Origin: Perognathus longimembris pacificus
Lineage: Eukaryota; Chordata; Mammalia; Rodentia; Heteromyidae
Assembly (NCBI RefSeq): GCF_023159225.1
Contig: NC_063161.1
Coordinates: 77,290,267 to 77,354,266 of the forward strand
DNA length: 64,000 bases
Reading direction: 5' to 3'
The notes below the pieces were generated by a model. The model made no database searches, was not told the origin of the DNA, and saw only the letters and a program-made list of their open reading frames with translations. Position numbers and translations under genes: made by a program. Positions 12,852 to 24,741 of the stretch are shown here, piece after piece (the first letter of the stretch is position 1; the number at the start of each line of letters is the position of its first letter).

Positions 12852-13295
12852 TGTCGGGGTCTCTAGCCCTCTCCACCCCCCGCCTGCACTCCCCCGACCC
12901 TCGGGAGAGATGGGGAAGGCACGCCCCGGGTGGAGGAGCCAAGAAAGGAAAGGGTTGGCAGACTGCCCACACCCAGCCCTCCCTCACCGGAGGACAATCA
13001 GACGGCCTGGGAGACAAGTCAGCGCAAAGTCTCATTTATTGGGGAAGTACATGTGTCACTAATATAAGGCACAAGAGCCAATCAGGTCTAAGATAGGCAG
13101 GAAGGGGAGGCATGAGCTGTCCACCAAGGGCAGAAGAGCTGGGGCATCACGGCCCACAGAACTGCCTCCGCGTTATAACCAAAGACACTTGTAGCAGCTG
13201 CGCATTGTTGTTAGGCGCTGCCATCTTAGCCACACGTGGCCCCAAGACTGAGAAACAGGTGAGGCCAGCTAGTTGACTTCCAGGTGTGCCCCACA
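12852..13295 (-). mobile_element. Solo LTR, class II (IAP/ERVK-like), 444 bp
   Basis: Ends are TG...CA on both strands (plus strand TGTCGGGG...CCCCACA). Flanks GATGGT (12846-12851) and GATGAT (13296-13301) match at 5 of 6 bases, the duplication length usual for class II elements. Minus-strand signals are AATAAA (TTTATT on plus, 13035-13040), CACGTG (13233-13238) and AAGATGGCAGC (complement of 13217-13227), a YY1-like site. It is markedly GC-richer than the flanks. No internal region remains, so it arose by LTR-LTR recombination. It shares an ordered set of motifs with the solo LTR at 46971-47513. Confidence 0.8.
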
Positions 13296-14506
13296 GATGA
13301 TGACAATGAATAGCACCCTTTTGTTATTAAACTATTTCTGCTAATAGCATAGTACATTCAAGTCTTCAAGTCACTGGCAGCTCATGTTCTGTTCTTTAAT
13401 TGAACTTGCAATAATCGGTTCATATCTTATTATGAAACTTCTACTGGTGATACCACATGCTTGGTGCCAATACAAAACAAAAAATCCAAAAATAAAAGTC
13501 ATTATGCCTACTGACCATGGAAATATAAAGAACTACTATTGTTAAGATCACATGGAGCTGAATTTAAGACATTCTACTTCCCGCTAAGCAATTACAGATG
13601 AAGAGTAAGCACAGATCAAAGCAGAATCAGGCTTGTGAGGATCCTAGTAGTGCAGCTATTTGGGAAATATTTAAACTTGGTATTCAGCTAGCATTGTGGA
13701 TTTTGTAACTAGTCATCATCTCCTTCATTAATAAGCAGTTAGTGACAAAATCAGATCACATCATCTGTGCAGTTCATTATAAACTGGGAAATATTCAGGG
13801 TATACAAATTTTATTAGCATGGCTGACATCTGTCAACTATTTTGGTTAATTACTCCTGAATTTGGATTCTAGCCTTCAACTACCTCAAATTTTAATGTAT
13901 TTGGCATAAACCGTTTTCAAGCTACCATTATCTCTGCTATTTTTGTCTTATTCCTATTCTAACATTGTCAGAAATAAGTGTGCTAGCTCTCATACTGACA
14001 TAGTTCGTTCTGCAGCTAAATAAAATAAATTGTTAATTGACAGAATATCACCCACCAAATGGTTGAAATTTTTTGTCAATGCTTATTAAATGCTTTCAGT
14101 ATTGCTATGTAGGACATAAAATGTTTTGAACTTTCTTAATTACATGTTAGAGACATAAGCCTAAGACTTTTCTCTCCTTTGGACTAGAAAAGGGCATTTG
14201 ACTTCTTTAATCACGTTGTGTTTGGATGGATCATTTGTGTGGCTTTGTAAGTGAGCTCACTTTATACCCCTCATCCAACCTTGTAAGCCACTTGGTGGTT
14301 CATGAGGGTGGGCTTCTAGCCAGAGATTAGTTTTGAAGTGAAAAAGAAGCCTGGTGGGTTGAAAAATGAGAAATGTGAGAAGGACTGGGAGAGGTGAGAC
14401 AAAGGTAAGTAGAACAAATAATTCACAGAAAGTAAAGCAAGAGCAGCTCATTGGAACACACAGTGCAAATGTCCATAGGCCATCAAAATCAAAGAGAAAA
14501 AGACCA
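13296..14506. other. No recognisable gene or repeat
   Basis: Unassigned AT-rich sequence. The part at about 13690-13900 is free of recognisable repeats and has TTAAT/TAATTA-type cores, but nothing identifies a function. Confidence 0.4.
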
Positions 14507-14507
14507 A

Positions 14508-14540
<33 letters not shown>

Positions 14541-14546
14541 TATATG
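14508..14546 (+). repeat. (AT)n microsatellite
   Basis: Alternating AT with a single interruption (ATACAT). It explains the Tyr/Ile-rich frames that cross it on both strands. Confidence 0.9.
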
Positions 14547-17074
14547 CTAAAAACACAACACGCACCAAACACTGACAAGTACTCACTTTTCATCTTCCAT
14601 GGTACTATTACAACCTGTCATATTCCTAAAGAAAATGGACATAAAAATTAGAGGAATCCCCCATTGGCAAAGCGGCAAATTGCCCCTTTGAACCTAGGCA
14701 GGTTGACTTCATGCCATCCACTACACCACCCTGGCTCAAGAAGGTACAGTGTCCACTTAAGAGTGGTTTTGAGAAGAAAAAAGAAGAAGCCTACTTTAAA
14801 GACAAAATATCTCCCATCCAGTTACCCAGATTTTCTTTTCCCTCCTCACATTCCTTCCCCCACCCCCACCCCCCCCACCCCTGCCTTTTACAGAGTTTCC
14901 CTGTTTTCAACAGGTTGGCTTACATCTCACAATCCTCATGGACTGAGATTATGGCCATGTGTAAGCACACACAGCTCCACTTACATTCTTCATGTAATTG
15001 GCCAAAGAGGATTGTGGGCAGCCATGGTGGCAATGGTGGCAATGCATCACTCACCTGACACATGGTAGCTGACCTTGGCCTCATTACAACAATCAACAAT
15101 TCTTTAGAAAAACGTGAAGCAGAAACATGAAAGGCTATATCCTATAACTGACATAACTATTTAAATACCCATAGTACCTCATCCTTTTTCCCTCCTAACT
15201 AGAACTTTGAAGTTCCCATTAATAATGACTTCATCTTGGCAGGTTCTCCTCAGTTGCCTTTCCTATAAGAAACACTTAGGTGAGTGGTTAATTGGTGGGT
15301 GGGGAAGATAATTTGCATATTCTTAGACCTCCTGCTAAAATCCATCCTAATGTCATTCAAATGTTCATTATCAGATGTGATGTCAGCAAACTAGAGGAGC
15401 ATCCACAGAGTGTGAAATATCTATGGGGCAGGACATCTGTGCAGAGTTCTTGCTTTGAATGTTTACATATATATTATTTTTAATAAAGAAAATAAAACAG
15501 AAAGATTCTCAGTGCCCTGTTTAATTAATTGCAAGGCACCTGTAAGAAAGTACTTGTGGTCCATTTTTAAGGCAGAACATTAGGCTTTGAGGAGAAAATG
15601 ACTAGGAGATTGCTTGTTCAAGGACCTGCTGATATGACAACTGCAATGTCCCCAGGCAAACAGGATGTCTCCAGGAAAAGTGAATGTTGGGGCAGGATCA
15701 ACTGACAAAGAGGAACTAAGTATCACTGTAAAGAAATGGAAACTTAAACCAGGAAGGGAGCAAGAATATCCCCATAAGGATAAGGAAAGATTGCACACCC
15801 TACAGTATTCAGCCAAGGAGGAATAGGGGGAGGGACTTGAGCACTAGAATAAAATGTTTGATGTAACTGCTCTAGGTATACCTGCCTACCAGACTCTGAT
15901 TTTGTAAGACCACCATTAAAGTCTTGCTTTTGCTGTACCGTGTTCTCCCCGTCCATTTTAAAAGCTTGGCATTTCTTCTCCATAGTCCATACTCTAAGCC
16001 ACCACCCCAAACAACTCCTTCATGCTACACATCAAGATGTGCCCAAGAGGCCTTCATGGAGAACACTCCATGTAACTATAGTTATTCCCGTAGCTTTGCA
16101 CATTGCACACACAGAAAATATTTGGAACAACAGAACACATTATGTCCTTCTCCTGTACATAAATCTTAGAATCTAGAATACACTGAGGTAAGAGATTACA
16201 TGGTACATTCCTTTATCTTTACATGAAGGTGATCAACTGGATGGTATGCATAGAAATGACAGAAATCAACTGTATTGGGGATATGAAATAATACAAGTCT
16301 AAATAGTAGACTGCTAGAGTTAAATATAATGCACAAAACCCAATGAATAAAAAGACTGCATAGTGCAACACAAAGTACTGTGTAGAGGGGGTGGGGATGG
16401 GTTTTAAAATTTGGGAGTAAGTAACAAATATTCATTATGTGTGGAAAACTTACTTATTACAGGACCATTTCTTCATCTGGCAAAAACAAGTCTCAAGATT
16501 AGGAAGATCAAATGAGAGAATATGAGAGATTGTGAGTCTCACACAAGGAAGGGAGCCTTCTCACTGGCATCATCATATCACCTCTCTTCAAGATGTCAAT
16601 AGTGTCATTTCTTTACTAAGAAGTTCCAGCACTACAAAAGACAGGACTAGTCAGCCAAAACTTTCACTACACTCTCCCAAACATTTCTTCTGTTCCTCTC
16701 AATCGTATCTAGTTTTGACTGCTAACATCTAATGTTTTCTCAATAAAATAATACATCACAATATGTAAAGATGTACATTCTTTCGAGAATATCTATTGCT
16801 TATACAAGGGAGGGGGGAAGAAAGGGGATGAAATCATCCTAGCATTCTTCAAGCTCTTATTCACAACTCTAGACTACAAGTATTGGGAAAAGGGGAAGAG
16901 GAGACACAGATTTGTTTCTGACCCAAATATTCTTCAAGATTTAATGGCAATTACTTCTTTTAAGGTTTAGTAAATTTCAAGTTATTCCACAATAAACGAG
17001 AAAAATATGAGGCCAAGATTAAGGGATTAAAGTTATAAAGCCAGAATGACATACCATCTCACTCAATGGCTACA
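14547..17074. other. Mostly unassigned, with a possible worn LTR at 15580-15985
   Basis: No gene is recognisable. A C-rich patch lies at about 14855-14885. Two overlapping frames (134 and 115 codons, 14664-15068) have no domain and different codon phases over the same DNA, so they look like chance frames. The possible LTR is listed separately. Confidence 0.4.
15580..15985 (+). mobile_element. Possible degraded LTR (3' half)
   Basis: The segment ends in an ATTAAAGTCTTGCTTTTGCT block near 15916, followed by a CT/TG-rich stretch. This is the arrangement of a polyadenylation signal and R/U5 in gammaretrovirus-like LTRs. I could not find matched TG/CA ends or a target duplication, so the call rests on this block alone. 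Confidence 0.3.
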
Positions 17075-17262
17075 TATAGTTATACACTCTTGTCATCCCT
17101 AGAGACAAGTAGGAGGACTACAGCCCAGACCAGCTTGGGCAGAATGTGAGACTCGACTTCAAAAATAAACTCAAAAAGAGTACAGGAGGTATGGCTTAGG
17201 TAGCAGAGGACCTGCCTTGCAAGTGCAAGGCTCTAACTCCATCCTCCCATACCACAAAAAAA
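17075..17262 (+). mobile_element. Diverged B1-dID-like SINE (7SL head plus ID-like tail)
   Basis: The first part resembles a worn 7SL-derived monomer (CAGCCCAGACCAGCTTGGGC, then GTGAGACTCGACTTC). The second part, from about 17183, is ID-like (GTATGGCTTAGGTAGCAGAG, CCTTGCAAGTGCAAGGC) and ends in a short A run. B1-dID composites are known in several rodent families. Divergence is high. Confidence 0.6.
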
Positions 17263-18412
17263 TTATATGTATATATGCCTACAATTTGTACTATGTATAT
17301 ATATATAATATATTTTATGATATACATACATATATATTATACAGGCACATGCATGCACACAAACACATTTTATGTGGTGAATGGCCAAGAACACTAATAA
17401 AAGGGCTTCAAGTATAATCATCTTCATTTTCTATTTAAAATTCTTCATTTTTTATCTCAGTTGCCAAATTTCAATCTTCATTGATTAAAAAACACAGCAC
17501 AATTCCTTGCATACAAATTTATTCAGATTTGCAAACATTAAATCATCATTAGATTAGAATGACAAGCATGACAAAATTAATACACCAAAAGAGGTTTAGG
17601 GAAATATAAAACCTAAAATGTATTGAATTAGGTTTTAAATTGAACTCATACAAGCTTAAGTTCAATGAAAACCAATACTGCACACTTTTAAATCAATTAT
17701 TTCATAATCATCCAACTAAATCCATTAATTTACCAAGAAATCCTATCTGAAAAGTTTCTAAAGTCAGCCATAAAATACCACTGAAATGCAAATTAGATCT
17801 AAACTTCTTCTAAATCCATCAAATGTCACCTTGCCTCAATTTATCAAATCACTTTACATGAGTGAATCCTGAAAGAGTCCTCGGGCTCATTAGTGTTACA
17901 ATTAAGAGCCATATTATAGTGAAAATAAAATGACATAATTATTTTGAGTAATTATGGATCTAAACTCTTTAAAATAACTTATCATTCAAGCTACATGATA
18001 CCAAACTCATTTATAACTTTACACATAATTGAGACCTAATTTCCAAAACTAACATGTAGTTATGAGAAACTGTCCTGCCGTTTAAAAATATTTTTAATGG
18101 AAAGAAAACTTTTGTGGATTCCTTTAAAACAATCTTGTGGTGAACAATGGATTGCAGAGAAAAGACTACAGCTGGAAATTAACTTTGGGAGTAATCATCA
18201 TAAATCCACTGAGAGAAGGTGGTAGCTCCAGAAAGCAAGTAAGACAGAGTAGAGAGCAAGCCAGACATGCCCTTACAGCCCAAGAGTGAGTGTGGATGGG
18301 TGTGTATTAAATGGCCTGGAAAGATGTTACTTTGTAGTTCCTTTCTAAAAGGCAGCCCCAGCTCCTAAGAGGTCAGATGACAAAACACATGGGTGTGGAG
18401 ACCAGTGAACAG
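17263..18412. other. No recognisable gene; AT-rich
   Basis: An AT-rich (TA)-biased patch lies at 17290-17340. The rest is unassigned. The stretch 17850-18060 shows no repeat signature and carries several AATTA cores; it is noted in the findings as a possible conserved element. Confidence 0.4.
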
Positions 18413-18660
18413 GGCCAAGTGCTGGTAGCTCTCCCATGTAAGTATAATTGCTCAGGAAGCTTAGATCTAAGGACTGCAGTTCAAAGCCAGCCCAGGCAGC
18501 AAAATCTGTAGGACTCTCATCTCCAATTAACCACCAGAAAACCAGAAGTGGAGCTATGGCTCAAAGTGGTAGAGCACTAAACAAGAGCAAGAAAACTCAG
18601 GGCCAGCACCCAGGCTCTGAGTTCAAGCTCCACAAACTGACAAAAAAAAAAAAAAAAAAA
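18413..18660 (+). mobile_element. 7SL-headed composite SINE with poly(A)
   Basis: The head starts GGCCAAGTGCTGGTAGCTC and includes GCTTAGATCTAAGGACTG. A linker CTCATCTCCAATTAACCACC joins it to the Geo module (CTATGGCTCAAAGTGGTAGAG, CTGAGTTCAAGCTCC). An A run of 19 at 18642-18660 closes it. No clear target duplication. Confidence 0.85.
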
Positions 18661-19038
18661 GAAGAGAAAAAAATAGATCCATCACATAATCTGTTTTTAT
18701 GCTTATTAATATTTTTCTCTCCCCATCACTGTGTTCCATAATGATAAAACTTACCAAAATAATAAAAGACTTCTGAAAAGATCATTAAGAATCACAGAAG
18801 CAATGGAAAAAATTATAAGTCTTCAATCATTTGAAGCTAAATAAAGTGATCCAAGTAAAAATTGCTTGATTTGGTACTTTACTCTCCTTTTTTTTCCATT
18901 TAATTTTGTATCTTATGTAGTGCAGATGGAGATTTCACAATTAGGAAATTATCCTGTCTTCAAAAACTTTGGAATTTTATTCATCATCTTTCTGAAAAAT
19001 ACCTATGAGACAAGAGAATATAAGTAAATATTGCTCTT
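18661..19038. other. No recognisable feature
   Basis: Short AT-rich spacer between two SINEs. Nothing identified. Confidence 0.4.
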
Positions 19039-19054
19039 AAAAGTGCCGGTTTCA

Positions 19055-19260
19055 GGGGCTGGGCATATAGCCTAGTGGCAAGAGTGCCTGCCTCGGATAC
19101 ACGAGGCCCTAGGTTCGATTCCCCAGCACCACATATACAGAAAACGGCCAGAAGCGGCGCTGTGGCTCAAGTGGCAGAGTGCTAGCCTTGAGCGGGAAGA
19201 AGCCAGGGACAGTGCTCAGGCCCTGAGTCCAAGGCCCAGGACTGGCCAAAAAAAAAACAA
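19055..19260 (+). mobile_element. Dimeric SINE (IDL-Geo type), perfect 16-bp target duplication
   Basis: This copy is nearly identical to the one at 553-759, including CTCGGATACACGAGGCC in the left half and GCCTTGAGCGGGAAGAAGCC in the right. AAAAGTGCCGGTTTCA occurs at 19039-19054 and 19261-19276 without a mismatch. High identity and perfect flanks indicate a recent insertion. Confidence 0.92.
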
Positions 19261-19418
19261 AAAAGTGCCGGTTTCAACTTGTGTCTACTTTTCAACGGGT
19301 CAACAAAGGGGTAGTAACAAGAGGCAACCCCAGAATGAGCCCTGTTCTCCCTATAGTTTTGGTCTTAAAGGCTACCTGTGCCAAGCAGAGGCTACAACTT
19401 GGAACCCCAAAAGCAGAC

Positions 19419-19849
19419 TGTCATGGTTGGGATATTAAGTATACCACCAAAAGGTCCATGTGTTGAAGTCGTGGTCACTAGCTACTGGATCCAGTCATGG
19501 AGCGGTAACTAGATCCTAAAGGCTCTTCTAACCAATATATTAACCCACTGCTGTATTTATAATTTTCTGGCATTACTAGTTAGAAGAAGTAGTTACTGGA
19601 GATGTGCCTTTGTACTATATATCTCTTGCCTGGTGCCTACCTCTCTTGGCTTCTTGACCACTCTGAGATAAGAAACTGTTTCCTGCTACAAGCTCTTGCT
19701 GCTATGATGCTCTTCCTCAAAACAGATGGACAGCAATGGAAACCACAAACTGAAACCATGAGCCAAGATAAATCATTCCTCCCATTAAATTGCTTTTCTC
19801 AGGCATGTCACACTGACGAGACAACACAGAGAAGCCTGAGTTGCTGACA
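19419..19849 (+). mobile_element. MT/MaLR-type solo LTR
   Basis: The start TGTCATGGTTGGGATATTAA, then AAAGGTCCATGTGTTGAAG, and later GAAACCATGAGCCAAGATAA followed by TTGCTTTTCTCAGGCATGTC, follow the order of rodent MT-family (ERVL-MaLR) LTRs. It ends ...GCTGACA. No internal region or paired LTR is adjacent and no convincing 5-bp duplication was found, so boundaries may be off by a few bases. It is older than the SINE just upstream. Confidence 0.75.
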
Positions 19850-20117
19850 ACAAGTCACACCTTGTTATAGAGAAGCTATGTGTCACTGGCTAGCATCTCA
19901 GCTGAAGTACTTCACTAGCAAAACAACCAGTGACTAGGGTAGAGCCAAAATATATCTACATATTAAATGGGGAAGATACTAATAGACTGACTAAAAGGAA
20001 GATCTATGATCCTCAACAAATGGCAGCTCAGTTACTGTACTCATGACTAATCAAAGTGCTTAAAGGTTAAGTGCAAGGTTCTACAGCTAGGAGACACATC
20101 CTCGAAAAATTAACAAA

Positions 20118-20420
20118 CTACCCTGGGTATTGTATATACATTTATTGGAACTAGGGGAGGGAAGGGGAGAATCAAAATGGAGAGACAAAGGATAAAAGAT
20201 AAACCAATGCAACAGCAGTACTTACAAAACTATATGCTGTAAACCAACTGTACAACTCATGGGGGGGGTGGAAATGGGGCAGAGGGAAGGTGGGAGAAAA
20301 ATGAGGGAGAAGGTAACAAGTTTGATAAATGTACTCACTGCTTTACGTATGAAACTGTAACCCCTCTGTACATCACTTAGACAAAAAATAATTTTAAAAA
20401 TTATACAGTAAAAAAAAATG
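20118..20420 (+). mobile_element. 5'-truncated L1 3' UTR
   Basis: The segment matches the end of the larger L1 at 51.2-51.3 kb (CTGGGTATTGTATATA, then AATGTACTCACTGC and CTGTAACCCCTCTGTACATC). It contains the G-rich tract at about 20257-20310 and ends A-rich. No coding part and no clear target duplication. Confidence 0.75.
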
Positions 20421-21410
20421 TCTACTCTAGTCACCAAATCAAGAGCAGGAAACTGGAAATTCGTTTCTAAAGTCCTAAAGAAAGAAACATCCTGACTTGT
20501 TCCTTTCCATGTCTGGACTTGACCATGGTTCCAGAGCTTCTCTGTGTCTTGCTGGCTCTCTGACCTAGTAGAGTGAGCAATACATCAAGCACACTTTCTC
20601 AGTCTTTGAAAAGAAAGGAACAAAGCCCTTCACAAAACAGGCCAAAATTGGCACAGGAACAGAATATAAAATGGACTATTGTCAGTAGTTTCTGCCTCCT
20701 TTTTTGCTCTTACTCCACTATTAAACGTTCAACTGATTGTTTAAGTGGACACTGCCTGAAATGGCCAGATATGTGGGAGAACAATTCTTAACACTTTAAT
20801 GAAGTACATGTATCCAATGTTGCCTAGTTTACAAAACACTAATTTGTTATATTTACAGATACACTTAATAGGAAATAATGTCTGAAACAAATTCTTACAG
20901 TTGACTGGTAAGCAAATAATCTGCAACACTACCAAGTCTGTGACACATAAAAGCCGTGTTAAAGATGAGTTTCCCAAATTTACAATTGTATCTTTTTTCT
21001 ACTAAGCCAAGAGTATTGCTCTTAAAATGTTTCCAAATCATTCAACTTAGAATGGCAGTAAGATTTCCCACACATTTGTATTTGATGTTGGTCCCTAAAG
21101 CCTGACATACAAAGATGAATAGTTTCTTAGCCAAGCAATCTTCAATGGTGTGATTTGGTTGTTCTAGAAAATGTTTCTATTTCATATAAATTGAAACCGA
21201 AGAAGAGGAAATAAAAGAAGAAGGAGGTAGAGACAAAGAGCTTACTTATAAAATACAGACACCCAACAATTTACCATGCCACCAAAAAAAAAAAATCAAA
21301 TCCAACCTACCTTCTCCCCAAGAGCTAAAACACTAACCCAAATACAGTGCCTTTTTCAAGGGCACAAACATTTTTATTATGGCAGTATTAAAGGAATACA
21401 AAATCTATCT
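20421..21410. other. No recognisable gene or repeat
   Basis: Unassigned. Frames at 20573-20791 and 20741-20977 (minus) lack domains. Confidence 0.4.
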
Positions 21411-21577
21411 CGCTGGAGATGTGGCTCAAGTAACAGAGCACTTGCCTGGCAAGTTTAATACCCTGAGTTCAAACTCCAGCACACATGGGTAATACTGTGG
21501 CTCAACTGATAGAGTGCTAGCAATGAGTGAAAGCAACAGGTACTAAGTTCAAGCTTGAGTCTCAGACCTAAAGAAAA
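21411..21577 (+). mobile_element. ID-like monomer followed by a Geo-like monomer, diverged
   Basis: CGCTGGAGATGTGGCTCAAG and CTTGCCTGGCAAG form an ID-like left part with a B-box-like GAGTTCAAACTCC. From about 21494 a second unit reads CTGTGGCTCAACTGATAGAG and later AAGTTCAAGC, matching the Geo module. The tail is A-rich. It looks like an early dimer or relative of the young IDL-Geo copies. Confidence 0.65.
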
Positions 21578-22999
21578 AATTATCATCAGAAGCCAGTTGA
21601 GATAGACAGGGATGCCACTAAACAGATGGTACAGGCATACTAGTGACACTCTCTGTTATTTGTGGAAACTGTGCTGCCACACTTGGCCAGTCTGAGTTTA
21701 GGCTACCTGGGATTTCTGGGAATAGGTTTCCCAATCCAAAAGAATCATTGTCTGGAACCAGGAAAAACTTCCTATCAATTGAAAGGAAAACTAGCTTAAT
21801 TCAGAAACCTCAACAGCAATGAAGCAGAACTCTTCAAGATTCAAGTCACTCTTTTCCATATATGAATATTTACAAAGTAATAACAGGCTATGACTCTGTG
21901 CAACCATGAGGTTCAGCCATGAAATTCCTTCCAGTGAAGGTGTCGCAGCAGGCTCATCTTCACAAGACTGGTTTGGAGAAATCTCAAGGAAAAAAGTAAC
22001 AAACAGATGGAGCAAAATAATGTCATTTGTGTATTATAAGGAGATTTTTCCATTATACTCATGAGAAAAAACTTACTCAAAAGAAACATATCATTCTGTT
22101 TCATAATCCAATCAGTTAAAATCATTTTATGGCAGAGCAAGGCATAGGCTACCTGGGTTCAAATTAAAATTCAATGAGTGTCCATCTCTAGCCACCCTGT
22201 GCTTCAGCTTCAAGAGTTTTTCTGTAAAAGCCTTGGCAAAAATATACTCCCCCCTATAGAAATATGGTTTTAAATAACTAAGGCTGCTATATAAACTCAA
22301 TATAAATATATGAAACACTACTCTTTCGGCCTGTTTGAAGCCCTGGAGCTTGTTTAGAGGTTAGCATTTAGGATATTTTACTCTCTAGAGAATTTATCTA
22401 CCAGCAGGCATACGATTACCATGGTACAAGACAATTCTTCAACCTTGTGACATCAAAATTCTAGTAGTAATAAAGTAAAACTGCCTACAGTCACTCTTGA
22501 CTGGAACGAGATGACACCACACCAGCACCAGCCAACTCAGCATACGTGTCATGATGGGAAGACAATGGGATGAAACTGGTGTTAACACCCCTTCCCAAAT
22601 GTAGCAAAACTGAGACTAATGCCACTGTTACTGTGGAAAAGTTCACCCCTGAATCTAGGGGATGCAGAAGTCTTCAAAGCATTGCTTTTTAAGGATTTCC
22701 CAAAAATTCACTGAATTCTTGACAATATTCTATGACACAAAGAAAGACTCATGTGTGGGTCCCACATGATTTAGTGGTCCCACTTAATCCACTATTTGCC
22801 TTTTTAAACTGATATGTGTTTTATCAATCATAGTTTGGAAATAGAGAATTAAATATTAAAGTAATTCAAGGAAGAAACTTTTCATATACTTCAGATTTAA
22901 TTTTTTAAAAAACATTACTTTTGATTTATATAAAATCCTCCTTATCGTTCAATTTTCTAAATCTGAAGATAACTGTATTTCTATTGAGTAGACCCTATC
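21578..22999. other. No recognisable gene or repeat
   Basis: Unassigned AT-rich sequence. Frames of 60-75 codons on the minus strand have no recognisable features. Confidence 0.4.
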
Positions 23000-23133
23000 T
23001 TATTTATGAAGAAGTAGGCAGACGTGAATGTGCTTTCTCAAGGTTACAAAGCTAGTCAGGTGCAAAATAGATTGTATCTCAGAGCTCTAAATTCCTGCTT
23101 CTCCCCTTAGTCCACTGGGCCATGCTGCGTCTC
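23000..23133 (-). repeat. MIR SINE remnant
   Basis: The plus strand shows the reverse complement of MIR: a TTCTCAAGGTTACAAAGCTAG block, then AGAGCTCTAAATTCCTGCTTC and a CCATGCTGCGTCTCTGC end. MIRs are ancient tRNA-derived SINEs shared by all mammals. Confidence 0.7.
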
Positions 23134-24431
23134 TGCTTGAACTGAAAGTAGATTAGAATAAAAGATTACCATAAAAGTTTGATTCTTCCATTCACCACTT
23201 CATGAACTGCCTTTACAAGTACAATACTGAGAAACTGACTTGATAGTCACCTTTGGTATTTTTTTACTGCAATGAAGCAGGACAGAATGTGACTAAAAGG
23301 CCTGGTCTTCCTTGTAGACCATGCCAATGCCTGTTTTGGAATTAATCACCTAAAAAATCAGCAAGTTGATAAGTTTCTGGTCAGGTAGAATAGTCTGAAT
23401 GAATAAAAGATCCATATTTGTAGAGAATGCTTACTCCTGGGCTCCCTTTGTCTCATAGTTTTTTAGAAGTTCTTTATTCTTAGAGATAACTGCAACCAGT
23501 TCTTTAGGAGCACAAAATGTACATTTTCTTAGTATAAAGTACTACATACAGAAACAGAAAAGCTCAACATGAGTAGCAACCTACAGCAGTCAGGCCCATT
23601 CTTTCACACTGCAGAATGGCCAGAAGCAGGACCAGGACCCCCTGGTCACAGACAAGTGGTACTAGCGATGGATGCCTTAGTGAGTACCAGGTTCCGAACC
23701 CAGATATGCCAAAGGCACGGTACTTCTTGGCTTTGTGGAACTGAGACTCCTAGAGTAGTTAGATTTTGCCGGTCACTGAAGGTAAGAGGATGTAAACAAA
23801 CAAACAAACCCACAAGCTGAGTAAGAGTGCTCAGAGGTCTAGAGAGAGTCATTCCTTAAAGGGAGCAATGGAGCCATCTTCCAGTGATGGCTAGGCTAGG
23901 CAAAGGGAGAGACAGGTGGCATAGGCAAGTTCCTGAGCTGCGAGCAGAGCTCTACTCCTTCCTCAGGATCCCTGCAATCAAGACAGTGAAAGACCCCCAC
24001 CACTTTAAGACTGGCATCCTTTTAATTTGGCTACTTTGTATCAAATTAACTGATTGCTAATTAGAAGACAGTTTCAACACACAAAACTCAATTTACTACA
24101 AGTATCCAAACCTAGACAAACAGTGAGTCCTTTTGTTACCTAATTCAGAACCCCTGAAATTTGACTCACAAAAGTGGCTGTCTCTTAAGAACATACAGAG
24201 ATGAATACTCCATCCTCCCCAGGTTTACATTTAACCAAACTCGTGGCCTCCCAGTCATCCATAGTGCTGCTTCTAAGATGGGCTGTCCACTAAATGAGGA
24301 GCAGTGCTTATCTTGGTCCCAAAATGAAACTTGAAAGGTAGCATTTTATATTTAAAAATTACATGCATTTCAAACTCTGAAAGCAATATAGAGAGACGAA
24401 TAGTTAAACACATACTGATGTGCATATATGA
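23134..24431. other. No recognisable gene or repeat
   Basis: Unassigned. An 83-codon plus-strand frame at 23569-23820 and its minus-strand shadow show no domain. A short (CAAA)n patch lies near 23794-23807. Confidence 0.4.
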
Positions 24432-24620
24432 TCAGGTGTGATGAGACATGCCTGTAAATCTCAGACACAGGAAGTATAAGTAGGATAAGTAGTCAAGGTC
24501 AGCCTTGTGCAAAATCTAAACAGAATTAAAGAACAAAAGGTTTAGAGGGTGGCTCAAGTGATAGAGAACCTGCCTAGCAAGTGAACAGTGCTGAATTCAA
24601 ACTCTAGAACCACCAAAAGA
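24432..24620 (+). mobile_element. B1-dID-like SINE, diverged
   Basis: A worn 7SL-type head (CAGGTGTGATGAGACATGCC, CAAGGTCAGCCTTGTGC) is followed by an ID-like part (GGTGGCTCAAGTGATAGAG, CCTGCCTAGCAAGTG, GAATTCAAACTC) and a short A-rich end. Confidence 0.65.
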
Positions 24621-24741
24621 GGGTAGATATTTGCGATGGATATATTTTCCAACCTTATTTCTACATAAAAGTATGTCTTTACGGCTCATAAGATATTGCA
24701 TGATCAAAGATGAGATATACTTCCCATATCTTTCTTCTATT

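Noticed and set aside
12838..13096. Open frames on both strands with GC-rich codons
   Set aside because: They lie inside a solo LTR. GC-rich DNA has few stops by chance.
14257..14586. 109-codon minus-strand frame with hydrophobic segments
   Set aside because: It depends on the AT microsatellite, which gives Tyr/Ile strings. No conserved motif.
14664..15068. 134- and 115-codon overlapping plus-strand frames
   Set aside because: Two phases of the same C-rich DNA are open, neither has a domain, and both are low-complexity Pro/His/Ser-rich.
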